64,000 nucleotides of DNA, from positions 4,986 to 68,985 of the forward strand of contig JAEZFL010000132.1 of NCBI GenBank assembly GCA_023417515.1, read 5' to 3'. Below the pieces are notes generated by a model. It was given only the letters and a program-made list of their open reading frames with translations. It was not told where the DNA came from and did not search any database. Positions within the stretch are counted from its first letter, which is position 1, and every line of letters starts with the position of its first letter. Below, piece by piece: positions 49,547-58,597 of the stretch. The stretch is from Pseudomonadota bacterium (GTDB taxonomy: Bacteria; Pseudomonadota; Alphaproteobacteria; Sphingomonadales; Sphingomonadaceae). A program made the position numbers and the translations under genes.

Positions 49547-51064
49547 TCAAGTTGCCGAGAAGGGCAGCCGCGTGTCGTGGGCGTCGTTGGGAAGCGGCCG
49601 GATGGTGTCCTGGCGGCCGGGGAAGGCGCCGCGGAACCGCTCGTTGCGGACGGTGCAATTCTCGGCGTTGAACAGCCGCACGAAATATTCGCCGGGAATG
49701 GCGAGGTCGGTGCGGTACTCGTTCCCCTCGAGGTCGGTGTGGTGGAAGTTCGGCTCGAAGTCGAAGGCGCGGGCGTGGTCCTTGCGCGCCGCCGGGATGA
49801 ACATGCGGTTGTTGCGGAAGACGTGGCGGCGCCCCTCGCCCGGATTGCCGGCGAAGAAGACGAAATGGCCGCTCTCGGCGGTCGTGTGGGTGCCGATGAT
49901 CTCGCAATCCTCGACCTCGCCGACGCCGCCCGGGTGGGCGAGCAGCATGCCGTGGATGTGGCTGGTGCGGATGGTCATGCCCTGGAGCCGGACGCGGCTT
50001 CCGGGCGACTGCCAGTTGAGCCAGATGCAGCCGCGGCCGGCGTCGTGAACGCCGCCGCGGACCAGCAGGCCCTCGCCCGGCCAGGACAGGATCATGTGGT
50101 TGGGATCGTTGTTGGCGTTGCGGCTGTTGCAGTCGATGAATCGGCAATAGCCCTGATAATTGCCGGGATAGGCGGCGAGGATCGCGCTCCGGTTATCGTT
50201 GAACGTGCAGCGCAGGAATTCGAGATTGCCGGTCTTCACGTCGATATTCTGGCCGGGGCGCGAGCGGTCGGGCTCGACGTCCACCCCGAAGCCGGGCGGG
50301 TGGCCGCGATAATTGGGGGCGGGGAAGCCGTTGCCGCTGAACTCGCAATCGACCGCCGACAGGCCGAGCACCTGAAGCGCGGCGAGGCCGCCGCGGCCGT
50401 TGTTGCGGCACTTGACGTTCTCGAGGCGGATGTTGCGGCAGGCGCGGCCGGGCAGTCGGCCCGAGGTGATATAGTCGTCGCTGAGCAGGATCGCGTCGAC
50501 CTGGCTGTGGTGGAGGTCGAGGTCCTTGAGAAGCACGTCGCTGCAGCCGTTCAGCGAGACGAGGTGGGCATAGCCTTCATGGACGCTGAGGTCGCGGGTC
50601 ATGTCGCGGATTCCGCCGTCCATCTCCAGCCCTTCGATGACGATGTTGCGGCCGAGCCGGATCTCGAAAGGCATGAAAGTGGAATCGTGGATGTGGCTTC
50701 GGTGGGTGCGGCCGTTGAGGCGGATGGTGGCGCCGTAGCCGGAGATGCGCAGGCCATCGACGCCGACATATTCGGCATTCTGGACCTCATTGGGATCGCG
50801 GTTCGCCTGCGGCACGCGGCGCCGCCGGGCGACATGATAGGTGCCGCGGGGGAAGACGAAATGGCCGCCGCCCGCTTGGGTCGCGTAGGCGGCGAGGCGG
50901 TGGAAGGCCTGGTAATTGTCGGCGCGCCCGTCCGGCACGAAGCCGAACCGCTCGACGACGTCGATGGCCGGCTGGCGCTGGGCGGCGGCGAGCGGGGCGG
51001 AGCGCGGCAGCGCGGCGAGCGCGGACGCGGCGGCGGCGGTGGTGATGAAGGTCCGTCTGTCCAT
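49547..51064 (-). CDS. Tat-exported right-handed beta-helix protein
   Basis: 505 residues. A twin-arginine signal (MDRRTFITTAAAASALAALP) at the N-terminus is followed by the pectate-lyase-3-like opening (FGFVPDGRADNYQAFHRLAAY) and many short parallel-beta-helix coils (for example NIRLENVKCRNNGRGGLAAL). This fold is used by polysaccharide lyases, epimerases and hydrolases. No catalytic residues can be assigned with confidence. Within an exopolysaccharide locus it may trim or modify the polymer in the periplasm. An ATG at 51082 is an alternative start. Confidence 0.8.
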   Translation of the reverse strand: MDRRTFITTAAAASALAALPRSAPLAAAQRQPAIDVVERFGFVPDGRADNYQAFHRLAAYATQAGGGHFVFPRGTYHVARRRRVPQANRDPNEVQNAEYVGVDGLRISGYGATIRLNGRTHRSHIHDSTFMPFEIRLGRNIVIEGLEMDGGIRDMTRDLSVHEGYAHLVSLNGCSDVLLKDLDLHHSQVDAILLSDDYITSGRLPGRACRNIRLENVKCRNNGRGGLAALQVLGLSAVDCEFSGNGFPAPNYRGHPPGFGVDVEPDRSRPGQNIDVKTGNLEFLRCTFNDNRSAILAAYPGNYQGYCRFIDCNSRNANNDPNHMILSWPGEGLLVRGGVHDAGRGCIWLNWQSPGSRVRLQGMTIRTSHIHGMLLAHPGGVGEVEDCEIIGTHTTAESGHFVFFAGNPGEGRRHVFRNNRMFIPAARKDHARAFDFEPNFHHTDLEGNEYRTDLAIPGEYFVRLFNAENCTVRNERFRGAFPGRQDTIRPLPNDAHDTRLPFSAT

Positions 51065-51216
51065 GGCCTGGCCTGCGTGCATGAGGAGGGTTGAGCCCTG
51101 GCTGAACGCGTTGCGGCGGTTGAAGGCAAGGGGCGGCCAGTCTAAATGCTCACCGCCCCATGGCGGGCGGGCACGGCGTCCCCTGCCGGTCCCAGCATTC
51201 AGGCAGGTGGAATTGG

Positions 51217-52011
51217 ATGAAGCAGCTGCTGGCGCGCGTGCGTTCGATCCTCAAGCGCCGCCGCTCGGTCGAGCTCGCGGTGATGGCCCTGGACCGGATC
51301 GTGAGGCCGTTCGGCCTGGGGCTGATCAGCTTCACGCGCTACGCGGCGGTGCCCGCGCCGCGGAAGGAAGAGGCGTCCGAGCGCCAGTTCGACCGGATCG
51401 CGGCCGACAATCTGTGGGGCTCGGCGGAGAGCCTGAGCGGCAAGGGTTCGGAAATCCACCAGTCCGCGCCCTATCGCGCGCGCCTGGTCCGGCTGATCGA
51501 GAAGCGCAATTTCGCGTCGATGTTCGACGCCCCGTGCGGCGACCTCAACTGGATGCGGCTGGTGCTCGAGCAATGCCCGATCGACTATCTGGGCGGCGAC
51601 ATCTCGGCCACGGTGGTCGAGCTCAACCGGACTCGTTACCCGCAGCTTCGATTCACCCGGTTCGACGTCACCCGCGACACGTTTCCGGCCGCGGACGTCT
51701 GGCACTGCCGCGACTGCCTGTTCCACCTGTCCGAAGAAGATATCTTCCTGGCGCTGAGGAATTTCGTGTCGTCCAAAATCCCGTTCGCGCTGATTACCAA
51801 TCATCGGGGCATGATCCGCAACGTCGATATCGAGACGGGCGGCTGGCGCTATCTCGACCTGATGCGCGCGCCGTTCAACCTGCCGCGGCCGCTCGAGCGG
51901 CTCTCGGACTATCGCTTCGGCGACCTTCCCCAGATGGTCGGCTTGTGGTCGCGCGCCCAGATCGAGCAGGCGATGTCCGCACCCGCACAGGCAGCTCCCG
52001 GCAATGGCTGA
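51217..52011 (+). CDS. Class I SAM-dependent methyltransferase
   Basis: 264 residues. A basic amphipathic N-terminus (KQLLARVRSILKRRRS) may associate with the membrane. The core resembles class I methyltransferases: SMFDAPCGDLNWM as motif I, YLGGDIS as the strand-2 acidic motif, and VWHCRDCLFHLSEED. The ATG at 51217 follows a weak ribosome site. The second glycosyltransferase gene overlaps its end by 8 bases, so sugar transfer and methylation are probably coupled. It is divergent from the beta-helix gene across 152 bases of presumed promoters. Confidence 0.82.
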   Translation: MKQLLARVRSILKRRRSVELAVMALDRIVRPFGLGLISFTRYAAVPAPRKEEASERQFDRIAADNLWGSAESLSGKGSEIHQSAPYRARLVRLIEKRNFASMFDAPCGDLNWMRLVLEQCPIDYLGGDISATVVELNRTRYPQLRFTRFDVTRDTFPAADVWHCRDCLFHLSEEDIFLALRNFVSSKIPFALITNHRGMIRNVDIETGGWRYLDLMRAPFNLPRPLERLSDYRFGDLPQMVGLWSRAQIEQAMSAPAQAAPGNG

Positions 52012-53257
52012 GGCGTCCGCGAAGCCGAACCTGCTGGTCCTGGACGCGGCCTACACGTTCGAGATGATCCGCGAGCGCGGACTCGACGAATATGTCACCT
52101 GCCGCGATCTCGACGGCTTTTTCGGCCATGTGTGGAGCGTCCACCCGTTCGCGACCCTGCTGCCTTCCGGGCGGCCGGTGACGGTCCATGGCGATCCGGA
52201 AACCTACGAGCTCTCTCCGCGTCACACGATCATCGAGGGGAAAGCCGGCCGATTCGGGTGGCTTCGGCGCCTGTTTCCGCTCAACTTCGCGCTTTCCCAG
52301 ATCCGGCTCTTCCTCTTCCTGAGGCGCCTGATCCGGCGCAACGACATTCGGGTGATCCGCGCCGTCGATCCTCTCTATCTCGGCCTGTTCGGGTGGGCGC
52401 TCGCGCGGCGCTCGCACCTGCCGCTGCTGGTCTTCATCAACGGCAACAATGAGAAGGTCCGCCAGAATACGGGGCGGCCAATCTATCCGCGGCTGCTCCG
52501 AAGCGCGAAGGTCGAGCGCGCCGTCGAGCGCTTCGTGCTGCGCCGCGCCGACCTCGTCGCCGCGCTCAACCGGGACAATGCCGATTTCGCGATCGCGTCG
52601 GGCGCCGACCCCGATCGCACCATCCTGTTCCCGGTCGGCAATCTGCTGGCGCGCGAGCATTTCGTCGATCCCGCGCAGCGCGAGCGCGACGATGCTCTGT
52701 TCGATCGCCTCGGCCTCGAGCCGGGGCGGTACCTGCTGTGCGTCGGACGGCTGGAACCGGTGAAGCGGCCGCAGGACGCGGTCCACGTGCTCGCCCGCGC
52801 GGTGAGCGCCGGTCACGACCTCAAGCTGCTGCTGGCCGGCGACGGGCAGATGCGCGGGGAGCTACAGGCCCTTGCGGGCGAACTGGGGGTCGGCGATCGC
52901 CTGATCGTCGGGGGCAATCTGAACCAGTCGAGCCTGGCGCAGCTCAACGCGCATGCCGCCTGCGTCGTCTCGCCGATCACGGGCCGCGCTCTTGCGGAAG
53001 CGGCGCTCGCCGCCGTTCCGGTCGCGGCCTACGACATCGACTGGCAGGGCGACATCGTCACGACCGGGGAAACCGGCGAGCTGGTGCCGTTCGAGGACGT
53101 CGAGGCCCTTGCCGCCGCGACCATCCGCCTGGTGGCGGATACGGGCGAGGCGAGAAAGATGGGCCGGAAGCTGCGCGCTCGGGCGCTCGCGATGTTCGAC
53201 CTGGAGCGGCTCGTCCAGCGCGAGCGGGACGCATATGCCGGGCTGCTGGCGAAATAG
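52004..53257 (+). CDS. Glycosyltransferase (GT4-like) 2
   Basis: 417 residues, paralogous to the protein at 47301-48605. Both contain [17 protein letters not shown], the [11 protein letters not shown] donor-domain segment, TGRALAEAAL-type loop and AYDIDWQG. The N-terminal start here (MAEASAKPNLLVLDAAYTFE) lacks the other copy's 20-residue extension. It overlaps the methyltransferase gene. It probably adds another sugar in the same pathway; specificity is unknown. Confidence 0.86.
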   Translation: MAEASAKPNLLVLDAAYTFEMIRERGLDEYVTCRDLDGFFGHVWSVHPFATLLPSGRPVTVHGDPETYELSPRHTIIEGKAGRFGWLRRLFPLNFALSQIRLFLFLRRLIRRNDIRVIRAVDPLYLGLFGWALARRSHLPLLVFINGNNEKVRQNTGRPIYPRLLRSAKVERAVERFVLRRADLVAALNRDNADFAIASGADPDRTILFPVGNLLAREHFVDPAQRERDDALFDRLGLEPGRYLLCVGRLEPVKRPQDAVHVLARAVSAGHDLKLLLAGDGQMRGELQALAGELGVGDRLIVGGNLNQSSLAQLNAHAACVVSPITGRALAEAALAAVPVAAYDIDWQGDIVTTGETGELVPFEDVEALAAATIRLVADTGEARKMGRKLRARALAMFDLERLVQRERDAYAGLLAK

Positions 53258-53260
53258 GGC

Positions 53261-54235
53261 TCACACCGGCGATTGAAGAATATCGCCGAGGACCCGCTCG
53301 CACACCTCCATCGCGGCGACCGCTTCGGCGAGACCCGGGACCTCCTGACTGGGTCCGTCATGGCAGGCATCGAGGAAGGCGAGCAGCTCGAGCTGAAGAG
53401 CCTCGCGCGGCTGCACCTCGACCTGCTCCTGGACCGCGGCGATCCGATAGGATTCGCCGGGCCGCTGGTCGAGCCCGGAATGGCGGCTGACCATGATCTC
53501 CTTGGCGAGCAGGTCGCAGTCGACGAACATGTCCTTGCAGGTCGCCTGGATGCTGCGCATCCTCTTGTCGGTGATCCGGCTCGCCTGGATCCGCGAGAAG
53601 CGGCCGTTGCGGTGGGTCAGCAACGCCGCGGCGTAATCGACCATCGGCCCTTCCGCCACGCCATGGGCCGACACGTCGACGGCGGGTCCGTTGAGGTGGA
53701 GGGCGAGGTCGATGTCGTGGATCATGAGGTCGGTTACTACGTCAACATCGGTGATCCGCGCGGAGATCTTGTTGGTCCGGGTGAAGTCGACGCTGACCAC
53801 CTGCTCGGACGCATCGAGCATGGTCTTCATTTGCTGGACGGCGGGATTGAAGCGCTCGATGAAGCCGACCTGGACATGGAGCCCGGCCTGCGCCGCGAAC
53901 TCCGCCACGGCGATCGACGTCGACAATTGTTCGGTGACCGGCTTCTCCACGAAGATGTGCCGCACCTTGCCGGCAGCCTGACGGATATAGGCTTCGTGGG
54001 TGGTCGTCGGAGTGGCGATGACGACCGCGTCCACACCGGCCAAAGCGCCGTCCAGGTCGGTCACGGGCGGGATCCCGGCCGCCTCGCTAAGTCGCCGGGC
54101 GACGTCCTGATCGGCATCGTAGGCGAAGCGCAGGTCAGCCGCCGCCAGAAGCGAGAGGACCCGCACATGATTCTGTCCCATTCGGCCGAGGCCGATCACC
54201 CCGACCCGGACCGGCTCCCGCCCCTTCCCGCTCAT
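53261..54235 (-). CDS. Gfo/Idh/MocA family oxidoreductase (WbpB-like)
   Basis: 324 residues. Rossmann motif GVIGLGRMGQNHVRVL (residues 12-27), the EKPVTEQ segment with the catalytic lysine, and the C-terminal alpha/beta domain with HDIDLALHL. Together with the two following minus-strand genes it matches the WbpB-WbpD-WbpE set that converts UDP-GlcNAcA to UDP-2,3-diacetamido-uronic acid: WbpB-type enzymes oxidise C3. It overlaps the acyltransferase stop in ATGA. The specific step is inferred from context. Confidence 0.83.
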   Translation of the reverse strand: MSGKGREPVRVGVIGLGRMGQNHVRVLSLLAAADLRFAYDADQDVARRLSEAAGIPPVTDLDGALAGVDAVVIATPTTTHEAYIRQAAGKVRHIFVEKPVTEQLSTSIAVAEFAAQAGLHVQVGFIERFNPAVQQMKTMLDASEQVVSVDFTRTNKISARITDVDVVTDLMIHDIDLALHLNGPAVDVSAHGVAEGPMVDYAAALLTHRNGRFSRIQASRITDKRMRSIQATCKDMFVDCDLLAKEIMVSRHSGLDQRPGESYRIAAVQEQVEVQPREALQLELLAFLDACHDGPSQEVPGLAEAVAAMEVCERVLGDILQSPV

Positions 54236-54732
54236 GACGGGTCGCCGACTCGGTCGCCGGCCTCGTTCACCGTGCCGACACGGCGGGCGGGATTGCCCAT
54301 GACGAGGGCATAAGGCGCGACGTCCCGGGTCACCACAGCGCCCGCCGCGATCATCGCATATTCGCCGATCGTCACCCCGCACAGGATGGTCGCGTTCGCG
54401 CCGATGCTGGCGCCTTTGCACACCCGGGTCGGGGTCACCTGCCATTCCGCATTGTTGGCGCGCGGCACCTTGTCGTTGGTGAAGCAGGCATTGGGGCCGA
54501 CGAAGACGTCGTCCTCGATCGTGACGCCATGGTAGATCGACACCGAATTCTGGATCTTGCAGCGCGCCCCGACGCTCACGCCATGGTCGATATAGACGTC
54601 CTTGGCGACGATGCAGCCCGGCCCGATGACGGCATTCTCGCGCACCTGGACGTTGATCCAGATTTTCGAATCCTCGCCGACCGACGCGGCGGGATCGACC
54701 GAGGCGGTTGGATGGATGAACGGCGCCGTCAA
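54232..54732 (-). CDS. Hexapeptide N-acetyltransferase (WbpD/WlbB-like)
   Basis: A 166-residue left-handed beta-helix enzyme with dense hexapeptides throughout (SVGEDSKIWINVQVRENAVI, VGARCKIQNSVSIYHGVTIE) and the insertion FTNDKVPRANN that is typical of the WlbB/WbpD group, which acetylate the 3-amino group of UDP-GlcNAc3NA. It lies between the WbpB- and WbpE-like genes with four-base overlaps on both sides, so the three are one translationally coupled unit. Confidence 0.87.
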   Translation of the reverse strand: MTAPFIHPTASVDPAASVGEDSKIWINVQVRENAVIGPGCIVAKDVYIDHGVSVGARCKIQNSVSIYHGVTIEDDVFVGPNACFTNDKVPRANNAEWQVTPTRVCKGASIGANATILCGVTIGEYAMIAAGAVVTRDVAPYALVMGNPARRVGTVNEAGDRVGDPS

Positions 54733-55910
54733 ATCGCGCCGCCTTTCATCGCATCGACGATCGCGCCAATCTCGGCCTCTTCTAGATAGGGATGCATGGG
54801 CACGCTAAAGACGCGTTCGGACATGTCCTCCGATACCGGGAAGTCGCCGCGGGCGTAACCGAGATAGGCGAAGGCCTGCTGCTCGTGCAGCGCCTTCCGG
54901 TAATAGATCGCCGTCGGGATCGACCGTGCCGCCAGCCTGCTCATGAACAGGTCGCGCGCCGCGCCGTCAGCCGCCGCCAGCGTATATTGCGCCCAAGCGC
55001 TGCGATGGGTTGCCGGCACCGTCGGAACGATGAGGGGCAGGCCGCTTTCGGCGATCATCGCCGAGTAGCTCCGCGCGACCCTTTGACGTTCCTCCATCTC
55101 GTCGTCGAAGATCGCCAGCTTTGCGAGCAGCACCGCCGCCTGCATCGCGTCGAGGCGGCCGGTGATCCCGAGCCGGACATTTTCATATTTGTCGCTTCCC
55201 TGGCCATGGACGCGGATCGAGCGCAGGACGGCGTCGAGCTCCGAATCGTCGACGAAGATGGCGCCGCCGTCGCCGTAGCAGCCGAGCGGCTTGGCCGGGA
55301 AGAAGGAGGTGCAGCCGATATCGGCCATCGATCCCGCGCGGCGATCGTCGGCGGTCGCTCCGAAGCTCTGGGCGGCGTCCTGGATCACGAACAGGCCGTG
55401 CTCCGCCGCGATGGCGTTGATCTTCCCATAATCCGCCGTTCGCCCGAACAGGTCGACCGCGATGACCGCTCTCGGCCGGAGCGATTCCAGAGTTCCCCGG
55501 TCGAGACCGGGAAGAGGATGGATGGATCGATCGCCCGCCTTCAGCGCCTCGGTCGCGCGGCCCAGCGCCTTCGGGTCGATATTGTAGCTGTCGGGCTCGA
55601 TATCGACGAAGATCGGCGTCGCCCCCACGGTGGCGATGGCTTCGGCGGTCGCCATGAAGGTGAAGGGGATCGTGAACACCGCATCGCCCGGCCCGACGCC
55701 CCGGGCCATCAGCGCCATGACGAGCGCGTCGGTGCCCGACGCGCAGGACACGCAGTGCCGGGTCCCGACATAGGCGGCGAGCCGCTCCTCGAGCTCGGCA
55801 ACCACCGGACCCAGGATGAACTGGCCGCTGCGCATCACCGAGCATACGGCCTGCTCGACGTCGTCCTGGATCCGGGCGAATTGCGCTTTCAGGTCAATGA
55901 ACGCGGTCAT
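54729..55910 (-). CDS. DegT/DnrJ/EryC1/StrS aminotransferase (WbpE-like)
   Basis: A 393-residue PLP enzyme. The PLP-binding lysine is in FFPAKPLGCYGDGG, with SCASGTDALVMAL (phosphate-binding) and IQDAAQSFGA (Asp contacting the pyridine nitrogen). It aminates C3 of the 3-keto-UDP sugar made by the WbpB-like enzyme. The ATG at 55910 is chosen because the family start (DLKAQFARI) follows at once. First gene of the wbpE-D-B-like operon; it diverges from the flippase at 56144. Confidence 0.88.
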   Translation of the reverse strand: MTAFIDLKAQFARIQDDVEQAVCSVMRSGQFILGPVVAELEERLAAYVGTRHCVSCASGTDALVMALMARGVGPGDAVFTIPFTFMATAEAIATVGATPIFVDIEPDSYNIDPKALGRATEALKAGDRSIHPLPGLDRGTLESLRPRAVIAVDLFGRTADYGKINAIAAEHGLFVIQDAAQSFGATADDRRAGSMADIGCTSFFPAKPLGCYGDGGAIFVDDSELDAVLRSIRVHGQGSDKYENVRLGITGRLDAMQAAVLLAKLAIFDDEMEERQRVARSYSAMIAESGLPLIVPTVPATHRSAWAQYTLAAADGAARDLFMSRLAARSIPTAIYYRKALHEQQAFAYLGYARGDFPVSEDMSERVFSVPMHPYLEEAEIGAIVDAMKGGAI

Positions 55911-56143
55911 TAGTCGCTTTCCGCCGACGGCCGGGAGGCGCCCCCTTACCGATGTCGATGGGGGTTGGAAAGCCACTCACCGAGCCCCGAACGCCTTCCG
56001 AAGACCGGGCAATGCGCAGCCGTGGCACCGGAGAGCAAATCCGGTTACGACCGCTCCGGCGCCGATCGGGCTAGCATAGGAAAGCAACCGGGACCGATGA
56101 GAGCAGGAAGTGGCGCGCGCGGCGGTTCGCTGAGGCGATCGCA
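55911..56143. other. Divergent intergenic region
   Basis: 233 bases between the WbpE-like gene and the second flippase. It must hold two divergent promoters, but no convincing -35/-10 pair was seen. TGGCACCGG...GC at about 56024 resembles a sigma-54 element but has nine, not ten, bases between GG and GC. No gene was found here. Confidence 0.4.
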
Positions 56144-57613
56144 ATGATCCGGGCGCTCGCGGCACAATCCGCGATCTACGCCGGCACGACGATCGTGCAG
56201 CGCGGCGCGCAGCTGGCGACCCTGCTGGTCCTGCCGCTCTTCCTGACGCCGGCCGATTATGGCGCGGTGCAGATGATCGCCACGGTGGCGCTGCTGGTGA
56301 ACTGGATCGGATTCATCGAAATCTCCCAGGCGGTGGCCCGGTACAGCGGCGGCGGCTCGGCCACCGAGGAGCACCGGATCTACAGCAACACCGCCTGGTG
56401 GTTCTCGGTCGTCGTCGCCCTGCTGCTGCTGGCCATTGGCTTCGTGGCCCAGGGCCCGCTGGCGCAGCTGATCCTCGGCGATTCATCCTATCTGCCGGTC
56501 TACCGCCTGGGCGTTGTCCTGATGGTGACCCTGCCGCTCTTCTACTTTCTCCAGCATCAGCTTCGCTTCGAATTCGATCCCAAGGGCTATGCGCTGGTGA
56601 GCATCGTGTTCGCGGTGGCGACGATGGGCGCGTCGCTCGGCCTGGCGACGCTGGTCGAGCCGGCCGTCAACGGCGTGATGCTGGGCCAGGTGATCGGCGC
56701 CGCCTGTGCGCTGCTGACCGCGGTGCTGCGCATGCGCGGCCTGTTCCGGTTCACCTTCGACCGGGCGAAGTTCCGCCAGATGGTCGCTTTCTCGCTTCCG
56801 CTGGTGCCGGCCCAGCTCGCCTTGTTCGCCACGCTCTATGCGAGCCGGTTCATCATCAACGACATCGCGACCCTGCACGAAGTCGGCCTGTTCACCTTCG
56901 CGACCCAGATCGCGGCGATCACCTCGCTTGCGACGCTCGGAATCAATGCGGCGATCACGCCGCTGATCATGGCCCATCACGAGGAGCCGTCGACTCCGCC
57001 GACCCTGGCGCGGTTGTTCGAGGGGTTCACGGCCGTCGCGGTGATGCTGTGCCTGATCCTCGGCCTTTTCGCGCCCCAGCTGATCGCCGCCATCGGCAAC
57101 CCGGATTATGCCGGCGCGGGGCCGCTCGTGATGATCCTCGCCCCGGCGGCGATGCTCGCCCAGATGTACGTCTTCATGCCCGGCATCTTCCTCGCCAAGA
57201 AGACGACCCATCAGATGGCGGTCTCGATCGCCAGCGCGGTCGTTGGAGTGACGGCCAATTATCTGCTGATGCTTCGCTTCGGGATCTTCGGGGCGGCGGT
57301 CGGAAGCCTGCTCGGCGCAGCGACCTTCCTGTTCCTGTGGATCCCGCTCACCCAGCGCCTCTACCGCCTGCCGATCCGCTGGCGCCCGGTCGGCCTCGTC
57401 GTCGCGGCCGGGATCGCGGTGGCGTTGGCCGGCCTCGCCGAGCCGCCGGTGACGGGGCTTGCCGCCGAGACCGCCTACAAGCTGGCGCTGATCGCGGCCG
57501 TCGCCATGCTGTCGGTGGCGGCGGGGCTGCTGCCGGGACCGCGCATGCTGGTGCGGCTCGCCGCCGGAGAGATCGAGCGGCGGCGCGAACGCGGAGCCGA
57601 GCGAGGGGCATGA
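56144..57613 (+). CDS. Polysaccharide flippase (Wzx/RfbX-like) 2
   Basis: 489 residues with about fourteen hydrophobic helices and the flippase opening (TTIVQRGAQLATLLVLPLFL, then TPADYGAVQMIAT). It is unlike the first flippase in sequence. The C-terminal tail is basic (RRRERGAERG). Two flippases in one locus suggest either two polymers or two kinds of lipid-linked unit. It starts the plus-strand group with the following methyltransferase and aminotransferase genes. Confidence 0.88.
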   Translation: MIRALAAQSAIYAGTTIVQRGAQLATLLVLPLFLTPADYGAVQMIATVALLVNWIGFIEISQAVARYSGGGSATEEHRIYSNTAWWFSVVVALLLLAIGFVAQGPLAQLILGDSSYLPVYRLGVVLMVTLPLFYFLQHQLRFEFDPKGYALVSIVFAVATMGASLGLATLVEPAVNGVMLGQVIGAACALLTAVLRMRGLFRFTFDRAKFRQMVAFSLPLVPAQLALFATLYASRFIINDIATLHEVGLFTFATQIAAITSLATLGINAAITPLIMAHHEEPSTPPTLARLFEGFTAVAVMLCLILGLFAPQLIAAIGNPDYAGAGPLVMILAPAAMLAQMYVFMPGIFLAKKTTHQMAVSIASAVVGVTANYLLMLRFGIFGAAVGSLLGAATFLFLWIPLTQRLYRLPIRWRPVGLVVAAGIAVALAGLAEPPVTGLAAETAYKLALIAAVAMLSVAAGLLPGPRMLVRLAAGEIERRRERGAERGA

Positions 57614-57738
57614 CGACGATGGGCGTCATCGCGCTTGCGCCGGCCTGTCGGCGCTGCCACTGGTCAGCGGCAAAGGCCGGCAGGACCGGCGCGTGACGGA
57701 ACCGGCAAGACCATGCGTTCGAGGAACGAGGCAGCGCT

Positions 57739-58581
57739 ATGAACGCCGCCGCTGAGGGCAATATCGACACGGCTACCGTCGAGGGGTTCGGCGAGGAGTG
57801 GAACGCCTTCGACCAGATGGCGATGACCGCCGACGAGCATGAGCGGATGGCGTCCGAATATTTCTCGGTGTTTCCGTTCGACCAGCTGCCGCCCGATGCG
57901 GAGGGGTTCGACCTCGGCTGCGGTTCCGGGCGGTGGGCGGCCTGGATGCTTCCGAAAGTGGGCCTGCTCCACTGCATCGATCCCGCCAAGGCGGCGCTCG
58001 ACGTCGCGCGCCGGCGCATGGGCGACGATCCGCGCGCGCGCTTCCACAACGAGGGCGTGGACACCATCCCGCTCGCCGAGAACAGCCAGGATTTCGGCTA
58101 TTCGCTGGGCGTGCTCCACCACATTCCGGACACGGTCGCGGGCCTGAAGCAATGCGTGAAGCGGCTGAAGCCGGGGGCGCCGTTCCTCGTCTATCTCTAT
58201 TATCGCTTCGACAACCGGCCGGCCTGGTTCCGCGGGGTGTGGCGCGCATCGGACCTGCTTCGGCGGGGCATCTGCAGGCTGCCCTTCCCGGTTCGCAAGG
58301 GAGTCACCAACCTGCTCGCGGCGGGCGTCTACTGGCCGCTCGCGCGCACCGCGGCGCTCGGCGAGAAGATGGGGGCTCGGGTGTCTGTGATCCCGCTCAG
58401 CCATTATCGCGACAAGAGCTTCTACACGATGCGCACCGACGCGCTCGACCGCTTCGGAACGCGGCTGGAGCATCGTTACACCCGCGCCGAGATCGAGCGG
58501 ATGATGCTCGACGCCGGCCTCGTCGACATCCGCTTCCGCGAGGCCGAGCCCTTCTGGGTCGCCTGCGGAATCCGGGCCTGA
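57739..58581 (+). CDS. Class I SAM-dependent methyltransferase
   Basis: 280 residues. Motif I FDLGCGSGRWAAWM (about residues 56-69), strand-2 acidic motif HCIDPAKAAL, and the post-I segment FGYSLGVLHHIPDT typical of methyltransf_11/25 enzymes. The ATG at 57739 has GAGG upstream. The preceding 125 bases contain a loose GCCGGCC...GGCCGGC hairpin but no gene. It probably methylates a nucleotide sugar or glycan residue; substrate not known. Confidence 0.85.
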   Translation: MNAAAEGNIDTATVEGFGEEWNAFDQMAMTADEHERMASEYFSVFPFDQLPPDAEGFDLGCGSGRWAAWMLPKVGLLHCIDPAKAALDVARRRMGDDPRARFHNEGVDTIPLAENSQDFGYSLGVLHHIPDTVAGLKQCVKRLKPGAPFLVYLYYRFDNRPAWFRGVWRASDLLRRGICRLPFPVRKGVTNLLAAGVYWPLARTAALGEKMGARVSVIPLSHYRDKSFYTMRTDALDRFGTRLEHRYTRAEIERMMLDAGLVDIRFREAEPFWVACGIRA

Positions 58582-58597
58582 CCCTTACGGACCCTCC

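Noticed and set aside
56022..56040. TGGCACCGG element upstream of the second flippase as a sigma-54 promoter
   Set aside because: GG and GC are nine bases apart rather than ten, which is not functional for sigma-54.
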